Source: Lachnospiraceae bacterium
Lineage (GTDB): Bacteria; Bacillota; Clostridia; Lachnospirales; Lachnospiraceae
Assembly (NCBI GenBank): GCA_017433725.1
Contig: JAFRGQ010000038.1
Span: forward strand, 51,891 to 115,890
Direction of reading: 5' to 3'
Length of the DNA stretch: 64,000 nucleotides
Positions 56,311-64,000 of this stretch are shown here, in pieces; position 1 is the stretch's first letter; every line of letters begins with the position of its first letter. Under the pieces are notes generated by a model that saw nothing but the letters and a program-made list of their open reading frames with translations, was not told where the DNA came from and searched no databases. The position numbers and the translations under genes were made by a program.

Positions 56311-56522
56311 AACGATCCTCCCTCTAATCCGACACAGTGCATTTCGCCTTGTGTCGCTTGCTCAGTTACTTTCATGTCAGGCTATTGCGAAACAATGTAT
56401 GTCATGGAATCGAATGCACATACAATGGCTTTTCGTGAAAAGCCCGCGCTTTGCTATAGCTGAATCTTTAATGCAATCATCTGACTATAGTAGGATTGAC
56501 TTGTGTCATTTTTGTGAAAGAA

Positions 56523-56675
56523 GATGCAAAAAACGTTCTTCAGCAGACCTGCAACGCTACTCTTCCTTCTGTTCGTACAAAATGACGCAAAAATTCCTCA
56601 TCCGGTTACACGAAATTGCGAAAAAGGCCGCTTCCTGTTAGATACGGAAATTACGCAAAAATGCCGCATCCGGCA
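56523..56675. repeat. Degenerate short repeats in the gap between the ACT gene and the ABC operon
   Basis: Variants of TGCGAAAAAGGCCGCTTCC recur near 56523, 56584, 56615 and 56651 (for instance ACGCAAAAATGCCGCATCCGG). The remaining part of the 460-base gap (56311-56770) shows no gene or clear promoter. Confidence 0.45.
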
Positions 56676-56770
56676 AAGCATGAACCAAACACCAACAGTA
56701 CCCTTCCGATACCGTCATGTCAAGTACTTCTTCAGCCGAATGCGGCAGCCTATTTCATATCTTGTTTCGC

Positions 56771-57211
56771 TCAGTCTCCGAAAATCTTCTCCAACTCATC
56801 CTGGCAGATGACCTTCACGCCGTGAGCCTCCAGCAGATTAGCGGCAGCCTTATTGTCAGCGACCTTGATGACAAGATATGCCTTATCACGCTGTCTTGTC
56901 AGGAACGCGTATGTATACTCAAGGTTGATGCCCTTATCGCCGAGGATTGCAAGGATATCGCTGAGCGCACCCGGCTCATCCTTCATCTCAACTGTGAGGA
57001 CCTTTGTGATCTGGCATATATAGCCCTCATCCTTCAGGACCGTGACCGTCTCATAGACATCGTCCACGATCACTCTGGCGATACCGAAGTCCATGGCATC
57101 GGCTACGCAGAGAGCTCTCATATCAATATTATTCTTCTGAAGAACCTTGCAGAACTCTGCGAGTGTTCCCGGTTTATTCTCAAGGAATACGGAAATCTGT
57201 TTTGTTGTCAT
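56771..57211 (-). CDS. Tandem ACT-domain protein
   Basis: A 146-aa protein made of two ACT domains (about 3-68 and 70-142): ISVFLENKPGTLAEFCKVL and LTVEMKDEPGALSDILAIL, each with the small-ligand Gly. Such proteins are often found beside phenylacetate-CoA ligase and indolepyruvate oxidoreductase genes and are thought to sense aromatic amino acids. Start at 57211 with AAGGGG upstream. It directly follows the paaK-like gene on the same strand. Confidence 0.9.
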   Translation of the reverse strand: MTTKQISVFLENKPGTLAEFCKVLQKNNIDMRALCVADAMDFGIARVIVDDVYETVTVLKDEGYICQITKVLTVEMKDEPGALSDILAILGDKGINLEYTYAFLTRQRDKAYLVIKVADNKAAANLLEAHGVKVICQDELEKIFGD

Positions 57212-57335
57212 ATCATTCCCCTTTACTTCGTAAGCCGGATTCTGGATAACTGTATCCGGTATCATCAAAATCATGCGTACGCATCACAGACTTGCGTTGC
57301 GTGACTTCTGTATCATTTTTTATTGTAGTTCAGAA

Positions 57336-58643
57336 TCAGCCCTTGTACAGATTTCTCTTATCAATTACGCGGACTGCTTTGCCTTCCGAACGGGTGATGC
57401 TCTTGGGAGCGACGAGCTTGACATTTGCATAAATACCAAGCATGGACTTAAGACCGGAAACAAGCTCCTTCTCCTTAGCCGTCACCTTGGAAAGCTCATC
57501 GGAGAACATCTCCGGTGTCATCTCAACGCGAACCTCGATCGTATCGCTGTTCTTCTGGCGGTCAACGATGATCTGATAGTTCGCTGCATAACCGTGATTA
57601 AGCAGTACTGTCTCGATCTGAGACGGGAATACATTAACGCCCTTGACGATGAGCATGTCATCGGAGCGGCCGAGCGGCTTCGTCATCTTGACAAATGTTC
57701 TTCCGCAGGAGCACTTCTCTCTGGACAGGATGCAGATATCTTTTGTCCTGTATCGAATGAGCGGGAACGCTTCCTTCGCAAATGACGTGAAGACAAGCTC
57801 ACCTTTCTCACCGTCAGGAAGAACTTCACCGGTCTTCGGATTGATTACCTCTGCGATGAAGAAGTCCTCATTGATATGCATGCCGGTCTGCGCTTCGCAT
57901 TCGAATGAAACGCCGGGGCCGGAGATTTCAGTCAGGCCGTAAATGTCATAAGCTTTGATACCCAGAGCCTGCTCAATATCATGGCGCATTTCCTCCGTCC
58001 ATGCCTCTGCACCGAATATACCGGCCTTAAGGTGGATCTTGTCGCGAAGTCCTCTCTCATGGATTGATTCAGCAAGGTAAGCCGCGTAGGAAGGTGTGCA
58101 GCACAGAACGGTTGACTTCAGATCTGTCATGAACTGGATCTGTCTGTCCGTATTGCCGGAAGACATCGGCAGTGTCAGGGATCCGAGCATATGGGAACCG
58201 CCGTTGAGACCCGGTCCACCGGTGAAAAGACCATAACCGTAAGAAACATGTACGACATCCTCTTTCGTTGCGCCTGCCGCTACAAGTGCGCGTGCACAGC
58301 ACTCTTCCCAGAGATGGATATCGTTCATTGTATAAAATGCTACAACACGGCGGCCTGTCGTTCCCGACGTAGACTGAATTCTTACACAGTCTTCAAGCGG
58401 ACGTGCCATAAGGCCGTACGGATATGCCTCGCGTAAATCATCTTTAGTAAGAAACGGAAGCTTATGAAGGTCTTCAATTCCCTTGATGTCATCGGGCGTT
58501 ACGCCTTTCTCTTCCATTTTCGCGCGGTAATACGGAACATTGTCCCAGACTCTCTTAACAGCGTCAACAAGACCCTTGTTCTGCCATTCTATTACCTGCT
58601 CGCGAGATGCCGTCTCTTTTTCCGGTGAAAAATATCTCTGCAT
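57336..58643 (-). CDS. paaK: Phenylacetate--CoA ligase
   Basis: Activates phenylacetate (or a related aryl acid) to its CoA thioester with ATP. The 435-aa adenylate-forming enzyme has the phosphate loop SGTTGRRV, YGLTEISGPGVSFEC, YRTKDI and the C-terminal lysine region SEGKAVRVIDKR. AAAGGAG lies seven bases before ATG. With the ACT gene and no paa ring-opening genes, the likely context in a strict anaerobe is amino acid fermentation through aryl-CoA rather than phenylacetate degradation. Confidence 0.92.
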   Translation of the reverse strand: MQRYFSPEKETASREQVIEWQNKGLVDAVKRVWDNVPYYRAKMEEKGVTPDDIKGIEDLHKLPFLTKDDLREAYPYGLMARPLEDCVRIQSTSGTTGRRVVAFYTMNDIHLWEECCARALVAAGATKEDVVHVSYGYGLFTGGPGLNGGSHMLGSLTLPMSSGNTDRQIQFMTDLKSTVLCCTPSYAAYLAESIHERGLRDKIHLKAGIFGAEAWTEEMRHDIEQALGIKAYDIYGLTEISGPGVSFECEAQTGMHINEDFFIAEVINPKTGEVLPDGEKGELVFTSFAKEAFPLIRYRTKDICILSREKCSCGRTFVKMTKPLGRSDDMLIVKGVNVFPSQIETVLLNHGYAANYQIIVDRQKNSDTIEVRVEMTPEMFSDELSKVTAKEKELVSGLKSMLGIYANVKLVAPKSITRSEGKAVRVIDKRNLYKG

Positions 58644-58786
58644 GTTTATATCTCCTTTATGCTTCCAAAAATCTAATGCATAGAATAGCACAGTTTAGCA
58701 GTTTAAAGCAATAGTATAATAAAGAAATTTGTCAAATTTTCTTTTATACCACACACTGAATTGCCCGCACAATATCAATTATTTCA

Positions 58787-58964
58787 AGTCTCGCTCGCGA
58801 GACTTGGCGCGGGATTCGGGTCAGCGTTAGCTGACATCTTCCAAACCGAATCCCTGCGCATCCTCGCGGAGCGTATATCTCAGTGGGGGATTGACACCCG
58901 CCACTGAGACTGTTTTGTTGCCCACCGCTTATAGAGGCGGGGGTCATCTCACACTGAGATATAC
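58787..58964. repeat. Two-hairpin dispersed element copy 2, fused to a further structured segment
   Basis: 58787-58863 matches the element at 51132-51209 (AGTCTCGCTCGCGAGACTT hairpin, then GGATTCGG/CCGAATCC enclosing GTCAGC/GCTGAC). Directly beyond, GTATATCTCAGTG (58873-58885) and CACTGAGATATAC (58952-58964) enclose GC-rich segments that can pair in more than one way (CTCAGTGG with CCACTGAG; CCGC with GCGG). It lies 3' of the nucleoside operon and upstream of paaK. A small frame across it is not a gene. Confidence 0.75.
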
Positions 58965-59060
58965 CTTTCACCTGCACATATTCAACTTTCATAATGGTTC
59001 AACCCAATGAATATGAGCAAATCTTCGGTTTGATGTACATGCGGTAATGCTCTTCAGCTC

Positions 59061-59558
59061 TCAGAATTTCAAAGTCCTTCCTTCATTGACGAGCTTTGCA
59101 AATTCTTCCGCCTGCCGCTCGCGCTCCTCCTCATCCAGGATATTCAGCCGTCCGACGCTTCCGACGGGATACCTGCCCTCGAGGCAGATCCCTCTGAGCG
59201 TCTCATACCACTTCTTTCCTGTATCCATGACCGTACCGTCCTCAAAGAGGATCAGGTCACCGCCCTCGGAATGCTCATACATGTCAAAATCCACATAGGT
59301 ATCATACCAATAATAGATTCGTACATAACCGAGCCCTTCTTCCATTCCTCCGATTACCGCCGGATAATACTTTTCGGGCAGGGCTGCACGAAGTCCGGCG
59401 GCAGCGTCATCGTCATGTTTCCAAGCGTCCGAGTTAATCTTACTGACCGTTCTCATAAAAAGATCGGCGGCTGCATCGAGGAGATGCTTTTCCTGTGCTC
59501 TCTCTTCCGCCTTCAGATGGCAGAATGCATAGATTTTATCTTCAATTGTGTAGTCCAT
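59061..59558 (-). CDS. Uncharacterised acidic protein downstream of deoB
   Basis: A 165-aa soluble protein, rich in Asp, Glu, Tyr and Trp. I do not recognise the family. Features: an N-terminal helical region (KIYAFCHLKAEERAQEKHLL), a middle beta-like part with YVRIYYWYDTYVDFDMYEH, and a charged C-terminal helix (LDEEERERQAEEFAKLV). It lies 32 bases after deoB, on the same strand, so it is the last gene of the nucleoside operon; nothing more specific can be said. Start at 59558 chosen with AGGTG upstream. Confidence 0.7.
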   Translation of the reverse strand: MDYTIEDKIYAFCHLKAEERAQEKHLLDAAADLFMRTVSKINSDAWKHDDDAAAGLRAALPEKYYPAVIGGMEEGLGYVRIYYWYDTYVDFDMYEHSEGGDLILFEDGTVMDTGKKWYETLRGICLEGRYPVGSVGRLNILDEEERERQAEEFAKLVNEGRTLKF

Positions 59559-59590
59559 TGGAATCACCTGCCTTTTCCGGCTTTGCCGGA

Positions 59591-60784
59591 TCAAATCAAA
59601 TCTTCAAGCAGCGACTCTCCGATCGTGCCCTCCGGCATATCGACCCCGAAATTATCCGCGATCGTATAGCCGATCACGCCGAAGCAATCCGTTTCCGGCA
59701 GAACGCCGCTGCCTTTCATGGACGGTGAGTACATAAGAAGCGGTACCTTCTCTCTGGTATGATCAGAGCCGGTCCATGTCGGATCGTTTCCATGGTCAGC
59801 CGTGATCATAAGAAGATCGTCTTCCCGCATCTCCTTCAGGAATTCACCCAGCTTCACATCAAATCGCACGATTTCCTGCGCATATCCCTGCACATTTCTG
59901 CGATGTCCCCACAGAGCATCGAAATCCACAAGATTCGTGAAACACAGACCCTTCCAGTCATCGCGCTTTGCAACATCGATCGTCTGCTCCATTCCGTTCA
60001 CGGAGCTCACAGAATGGATCGCCTCCGTGATGCCGTAACCGTCAAAAATATCCGAAATCTTGCCGACAGATATAACGTCGTAGCCTGCCTCCTGCAGACT
60101 GTTGAGCGTGGTCGGTCCCGACGGCTTCAAAGCATAATCATGCCGGTTGGATGTGCGGACAAACTCACCCTTATGCATACCTACATACGGTCTTGCGATG
60201 ATCCGTCCGACTCTCCATTCATCCTTCATCGTGATTTCCCGGGCATAACCGCAGATATCGTATAGCTCCTTGAGACCGAACGTCTCCTCATTGCCGCAGA
60301 TCTGAAGAACGGAATCCGCAGATGTGTAAACGATCATCTTGTTATGATAGATTTCCTCCTCGGCAAGCTCCTCAATGATCTCGGTACCGCTGGCAGCTTT
60401 ATTGCCTACGACCTCACGTCCGCTCTTTTTCTCCAACAGGTCAAGAAGTTCCTTGGGAAATCCGGTGTCCGTAAACGTGACGAACGGTTTCGTCGTATGG
60501 ATTCCCATCATCTCCCAGTGACCGGTCATGGTGTCCTTACCGCTGCTCCTCTCCTTCATGGTGAGGGCATAGCCTATCGGGGAAGCGGGAGCTTTGAGAG
60601 ATCCTGCAGGCTTGATATTTGCGATTCCCATTTTCAGAAGGTTGGGAATGAGAAATGTCCCTACCTGCTCGGCAATATGACCGAATGTATCTGCTCCCTC
60701 ATCGCCGAATGCTGCAGCATCCGGTGCATTTCCGATTCCCATGGAATCGATTACAATGACAAAAACTCTGTTATACTTTTTCAT
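59591..60784 (-). CDS. deoB: Phosphopentomutase
   Basis: Interconverts (deoxy)ribose 1- and 5-phosphates. The 397-aa alkaline-phosphatase-superfamily enzyme has [22 protein letters not shown] with the nucleophile Thr, [14 protein letters not shown] and [21 protein letters not shown], which bind the two manganese ions. ATG at 60784 has AAGGAG five bases upstream. It links the phosphorylases upstream to deoC. Confidence 0.96.
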   Translation of the reverse strand: MKKYNRVFVIVIDSMGIGNAPDAAAFGDEGADTFGHIAEQVGTFLIPNLLKMGIANIKPAGSLKAPASPIGYALTMKERSSGKDTMTGHWEMMGIHTTKPFVTFTDTGFPKELLDLLEKKSGREVVGNKAASGTEIIEELAEEEIYHNKMIVYTSADSVLQICGNEETFGLKELYDICGYAREITMKDEWRVGRIIARPYVGMHKGEFVRTSNRHDYALKPSGPTTLNSLQEAGYDVISVGKISDIFDGYGITEAIHSVSSVNGMEQTIDVAKRDDWKGLCFTNLVDFDALWGHRRNVQGYAQEIVRFDVKLGEFLKEMREDDLLMITADHGNDPTWTGSDHTREKVPLLMYSPSMKGSGVLPETDCFGVIGYTIADNFGVDMPEGTIGESLLEDLI

Positions 60785-60806
60785 AAACACTCCTTCGCAT
60801 TCACGA

Positions 60807-61214
60807 TTACAGTTCCACGTCGAATCCGAGCGGAAGCAGCTCCGATAAAGTATACACCTTATAATTCGTCTCCGAAACTGCCAGTATTATTTTGAACTCG
60901 GAAGGATTGCAGAACTCCTGCATGACCTGGCGGCAGACGCCGCACGGCGGGCTAAACTCCGTGAGAACGCCTTCCTTGCCTCCGACGATGGCTATAGCAT
61001 CAAATTCTCTGACCCCTTCGGCTATCGCCCTGAAAAAGGCTGTCCTCTCGGCACAGTTCGTGGGGGAGAAGGCGACATTTTCTATATTGCATCCGCCATA
61101 GACTTTTCCGTTCTTCGCAAGAAGCGCCGCACCAACCTTAAAATGGCTGTACGGCGCGTAGGAAAACGCAAGCATGTCTATGGCACTTCTGATCAGGTAA
61201 CCATATTCATCCAT
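60807..61214 (-). CDS. cdd: Cytidine deaminase
   Basis: Deaminates (deoxy)cytidine to (deoxy)uridine, feeding uridine phosphorylase. The 135-aa homotetrameric type has [21 protein letters not shown], the zinc site NCAERTA (catalytic Glu) and [12 protein letters not shown]. It lies 14 bases after deoC. Gene set and order fit one operon with the phosphorylases. Confidence 0.95.
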   Translation of the reverse strand: MDEYGYLIRSAIDMLAFSYAPYSHFKVGAALLAKNGKVYGGCNIENVAFSPTNCAERTAFFRAIAEGVREFDAIAIVGGKEGVLTEFSPPCGVCRQVMQEFCNPSEFKIILAVSETNYKVYTLSELLPLGFDVEL

Positions 61215-61228
61215 CGCTATACTCTCTT

Positions 61229-61891
61229 TCAGGAATCTTTTTCTGCTTCTTTTGCAAGCTTCACAATTCTGCTCGTCCCGAGACGATCAGCTCCGAGGTC
61301 CAGGAATTTCTCCGCATCCTCAATGGAAGAAATGCCGCCTGCAGCCTTGATCTTCACTTCAGGACCGATATTTTGTTTAAAAAGAATGATGTCTTCAAAT
61401 GTTGCTCCGCCCGTAGAAAATCCCGTCGACGTCTTAATATAGTCGGCCTTCGCTTCCGTCACGCATCCACACAGCCGAATCTTCTCCTCTTCCGTGAGCA
61501 GGCATGTTTCAATGATCACCTTAAGGATATGGTTGCCGCATACGGCCTTCAGCGCCTTAATTTCCTTGGTCACATCGTCAAAACGTCCATCCTTGACCCA
61601 GCCAAGATTGATGACCATATCGATTTCATCCGCTCCGTTCAGCAGAGCATCGGAAGCCTCGAACACCTTTGTTGCCGTACTGGAATAACCGTTCGGGAAT
61701 CCGATGACCGTGCAGACCTGAACGCGTCCGCTCACATAATCCCGGACCTGTCTGCAGTATCCCGGCGGAATGCATATCGAAGCCGTCTGATAGTGAATGG
61801 CGTCATCACAGAGCGTTTTTATATCATTCCATCCTGCTTCCGGCTTTAGATTGGTATGATCTACATGACTTAATATTTCTTCGATCGTCAT
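61229..61891 (-). CDS. deoC: Deoxyribose-phosphate aldolase
   Basis: Splits deoxyribose-5-phosphate to acetaldehyde and glyceraldehyde-3-phosphate. The 220-aa TIM barrel has DHTNLKP, the Schiff-base lysine region [16 protein letters not shown] and [17 protein letters not shown] lies seven bases before ATG; 24 bases separate it from deoD. Confidence 0.96.
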   Translation of the reverse strand: MTIEEILSHVDHTNLKPEAGWNDIKTLCDDAIHYQTASICIPPGYCRQVRDYVSGRVQVCTVIGFPNGYSSTATKVFEASDALLNGADEIDMVINLGWVKDGRFDDVTKEIKALKAVCGNHILKVIIETCLLTEEEKIRLCGCVTEAKADYIKTSTGFSTGGATFEDIILFKQNIGPEVKIKAAGGISSIEDAEKFLDLGADRLGTSRIVKLAKEAEKDS

Positions 61892-61915
61892 AAAACTGCC
61901 TCCTGTTCATAAAAC

Positions 61916-62647
61916 TCACTTATCTCTCAAATGTGTTTCCAGCGCAAGCACCATCATTTCTGTAAATGCAGTCTGTCTGTCATAAGCAGAAAGCTCTCTT
62001 CCCGAATATATTTCATCCGAAATCGTAAAGATTCCCAGAGCTTTTTTCCCGAGACGCGCAGCGTTCATGTAGAGGCCGGCTGTTTCCATCTCCGCGCACA
62101 GCACGCCCATCTTTTTCCATCCGTCCATCGCGCTCGTGTCATCATCATAAAATGCGTCAGTCGACACGACATTGCCCACATGAACCTTCGTTCCAAGATC
62201 AAGGGCAGTCGTATATGTCTTATAGAGAAGATCCCATGTCGCAGTCGGTGCATAAGTACCGCTCAGCTTGTACATCTCCGCCCATCTCGATGTTGTGCAT
62301 GCACCTTCGGCGAGAACGATGTCCATGATTTTGCAGTTCTCATTGATTGCGCCGGCTGATCCGATACGAACAATCTTCTCCACGCCGTAGAACTTGTACA
62401 GCTCATAACTGTAAATACCGATAGAGGGCAGGCCCATTCCTGAAGCCATTACAGATACCCTCTTTCCTTTGTAAGTACCGGTATATCCGAGGACATTTCT
62501 GACACTCGTGACAAGACGGGCATCCTCAAAATAATGCTCTGCAACATACTTGGCACGAAGAGGATCTCCCGGCATTAGCACGAGGTCGGCAAAATCACCG
62601 GCCTTCGCTTCGATATGGGGGGTAGGAATTCTATCTAACTCTGCCAT
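61916..62647 (-). CDS. deoD: Purine nucleoside phosphorylase, DeoD type
   Basis: Phosphorolysis of purine (deoxy)nucleosides. The 243-aa hexameric-type protein has the NP-I stretches VLMPGDPLRAKYVAE, GMGLPSIGIYSYEL, RIGSAGAI and CAEMETAGLY, with Asp in TISDEI at the purine site. ATG at 62647 is chosen with AAGGAG nine bases upstream over an earlier in-frame ATG that has none. Confidence 0.95.
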   Translation of the reverse strand: MAELDRIPTPHIEAKAGDFADLVLMPGDPLRAKYVAEHYFEDARLVTSVRNVLGYTGTYKGKRVSVMASGMGLPSIGIYSYELYKFYGVEKIVRIGSAGAINENCKIMDIVLAEGACTTSRWAEMYKLSGTYAPTATWDLLYKTYTTALDLGTKVHVGNVVSTDAFYDDDTSAMDGWKKMGVLCAEMETAGLYMNAARLGKKALGIFTISDEIYSGRELSAYDRQTAFTEMMVLALETHLRDK

Positions 62648-62730
62648 AACTGTCTTCTCCTTCTGCATCGCTTATATTTTCCCCACTGACATAAGTTCGT
62701 AGCGGAAATGGTTTCCGCTCAGATATTATC

Positions 62731-63507
62731 TCAGCTGTCGTATTTTGATATAAGAATCCGGATTGCCTGTATAGCGGTTCTTATTGCCGCATCCGTGTCA
62801 TGGACGATCGGGTTCGGAAGATTTTTCCGTGCCCTCTCCTGGTTGGCCATGACCATGCATACCGACCCGACACGGACCCTGTGAAATGATCCTACAATAA
62901 ACAGAGTAGCGCTCTCCATCTCCGATGCAAGGCATCCCATGCGGAGCCATGCATTCCACTTATTCTCGAGTTCATAGGAGACGGGCATTGTCTCGGGACT
63001 ATGCTGCCCGTAAAAAGAATCCTTTGATTGCGTTACGCCGATATGAAAGCGCATATTCAATTCTTCAGCGGCCTGCCCGAGGGCTGAAGTCACTTCAAAA
63101 TCCGATACGGCCGGATATTCGATCGGAGCATATTCTCTGCCGGTTCCGTCCATGCGGATTGCTCCGCTGGAAATCACAATATCCCCGCTGAGAACGTCCT
63201 CCTGCATACCTCCGCATGTACCCACACGGATGAACGTGTCCGCACCGCACCTTACCAGTTCTTCTATTGCAATGGCAGCAGACGGGCCTCCGATACCGGT
63301 GGATGTGACACTGACTTTCTTACCGTCCAGCGTTCCGGTGATGGTGACATACTCTCTGTTGTCCGCAATCTGTACCGGATTATCAAAATACTTCGCAATA
63401 AGCGCACATCTCTTGGGATCTCCCGGAAGGATTACATATCTGCCGACCTCTCCCGGTGCAACCTGAATATGATACTGTCTTTCCCGGTCAATTGAATAAT
63501 TAATCAT
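62731..63507 (-). CDS. udp: Uridine phosphorylase
   Basis: Phosphorolysis of uridine and related pyrimidine nucleosides. The 258-aa NP-I family protein has [38 protein letters not shown], the uridine-specific GQHSPE loop and [10 protein letters not shown]. First gene of udp-deoD-deoC-cdd-deoB. GAGG lies nine bases before ATG, with a promoter 30 bases upstream. Confidence 0.92.
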   Translation of the reverse strand: MINYSIDRERQYHIQVAPGEVGRYVILPGDPKRCALIAKYFDNPVQIADNREYVTITGTLDGKKVSVTSTGIGGPSAAIAIEELVRCGADTFIRVGTCGGMQEDVLSGDIVISSGAIRMDGTGREYAPIEYPAVSDFEVTSALGQAAEELNMRFHIGVTQSKDSFYGQHSPETMPVSYELENKWNAWLRMGCLASEMESATLFIVGSFHRVRVGSVCMVMANQERARKNLPNPIVHDTDAAIRTAIQAIRILISKYDS

Positions 63508-63535
63508 AAGCTTAGCCTCACATTTTAATGGTTAC

Positions 63536-63565
63536 AGTATAGCAGATTGCTGAACTTTTTCCCAA
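63536..63565 (-). promoter_or_regulatory. Promoter of the nucleoside salvage operon
   Basis: Extended -10 TGC-TATACT (63536-63541 for the hexamer) with TTGGGA (63560-63565) 18 bases upstream on the minus strand. Confidence 0.6.
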
Positions 63566-63604
63566 TCTTTTACCGATTCTTCAGCATTTTTTCACAATTC
63601 TATC

Positions 63605-63769
63605 CTACTTATTCCGAAGACGAAGTATGAAATACTCTGAAATGCCATAAGCAAGCGTCAGCACGGTGATCCATACCATGCTGATGTTATATCCGAAAAC
63701 AAATTTTATTACCAGCAGGATCACAAAAAAGATGATTCCCTGCAGGAATGCTTTTACTTCTTCACTCAT
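63605..63769 (-). CDS. Small two-span membrane protein
   Basis: A 54-aa protein that is mostly membrane: spans near 11-27 and 31-47, a short acidic N-terminus (MSEEVKAFLQG) and a basic C-terminus (LRLRNK). GGAAGAAG directly precedes ATG. It starts 26 bases after the stop of the acidic-repeat protein at the window edge, so the two are probably cotranscribed. I do not recognise the family. Confidence 0.6.
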   Translation of the reverse strand: MSEEVKAFLQGIIFFVILLVIKFVFGYNISMVWITVLTLAYGISEYFILRLRNK

Positions 63770-63795
63770 CTTCTTCCGGCTCCTCGCTTTATTGT

Positions 63796-64000
63796 TTATT
63801 CCGGCTCGATTTCGGTCTCAGACTCGGTCTCTGTCTCAGCTACTGCCTCTGTCTCAGCTTCTGCCTCTGTCTCAGCTCCTGCCTCTGCCTCAGTTTCTGC
63901 CTCTGTCTCAGCCTCTGCCTCTGTTTCAGATTCTGCCTCTGTCTCAGCTTCTGCCTCTGTCTCAGCTCCTGCCTCTGCCTCAGTTTCTTCCTCTGTCTCA
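63796..64000 (-). CDS. C-terminal end of a protein with an acidic hexapeptide-repeat tail
   Basis: An open minus-strand frame that enters from beyond the right edge and stops at 63796. The visible 67 residues are units of the type ETEAEA or ETEAEAGA, encoded by imperfect 18-bp direct repeats, ending ETEIEPE. Such tails are usually unstructured; in Firmicutes they often end secreted or surface enzymes such as D-Ala-D-Ala carboxypeptidases, but the catalytic part is outside the window. Codon use is nearly uniform (GAG, ACA, GCA), as in young repeats. Confidence 0.65.
   Translation of the reverse strand, partial: ETEEETEAEAGAETEAEAETEAESETEAEAETEAETEAEAGAETEAEAETEAVAETETESETEIEPE

Noticed and set aside
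58744-58992. Small gene of 82 codons
   Set aside because: Lies across a structured repeat; composition and lack of a ribosome binding site argue against coding.

Overview
This 64-kb window is ordinary chromosome of a low-to-mid GC Firmicute, most likely a member of Clostridia close to Lachnospiraceae. The evidence is a sporulation-type sigma factor (SigH), paired GlgC/GlgD, HPr kinase next to UvrC and a ROK glucokinase, DUF624, DUF1846 and DUF1667 proteins, AGGAGG-type ribosome binding sites and frequent TTG/GTG starts. There is no rRNA, prophage, transposase or CRISPR array. About 60 protein genes and six tRNA genes can be supported; most long open frames antisense to them are shadows.

Layout. 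0-9 kb: the end of a polysaccharide sugar transferase, the ADP-glucose pair glgC-glgD, a membrane-anchored SGNH-like protein that lacks the usual catalytic Asp/His, a Nudix hydrolase, a four-tRNA operon (Asn-Met-Asp-Leu), a DUF624 pair and a cellobiose 2-epimerase. 9-14 kb: a three-domain GDP-mannose enzyme, a PerR/Fur regulator, cobC-cobS and two tRNA-Ser genes. 14.5-23.7 kb: a glycerol/glycerol-3-phosphate block (glpK, glpF, two FAD oxidoreductases plus DUF1667, then pgsA and plsY) converging on a PTS-type dihydroxyacetone kinase operon (dhaL-dhaM-dhaK). 24-29 kb: ispD and the t6A tRNA-modification cluster (tsaE, tsaB, rimI, rnz, tsaD). 29-43 kb: cyclophilin, YigZ, a class A PBP, ROK glucokinase-hprK-uvrC, ftsH, DUF1846 and metY. 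43.5-51 kb: galM-like, then sigH, rlmB, mrnC, cysS, cysE and ispF, an order close to the ispDF-cysES-sigH region of Bacillus, with an unfamiliar 161-aa membrane protein inserted. 52-56 kb: a Gld-like ABC exporter operon. 56.8-63.5 kb: an ACT protein with phenylacetate-CoA ligase, then a nucleoside salvage operon (udp, deoD, deoC, cdd, deoB). The right edge holds the C-terminal end of an acidic-repeat protein and a 54-aa membrane protein.

The least expected content is between genes. Five long hairpins share GGGGCTGTCACAT-type ends. Two arrays of a hairpin repeated every ~73 bp flank ispF and its neighbour. A two-hairpin element occurs at 51.1 and 58.8 kb, the latter next to a further highly structured segment. 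A 203-bp palindrome lies beside a tRNA-Ser gene, and three 58-bp direct repeats end the ABC operon. The metY leader can fold into a hairpin whose loop could pair close to the start codon, a possible cis-regulatory RNA. These are read from a single sequence and are candidates only.
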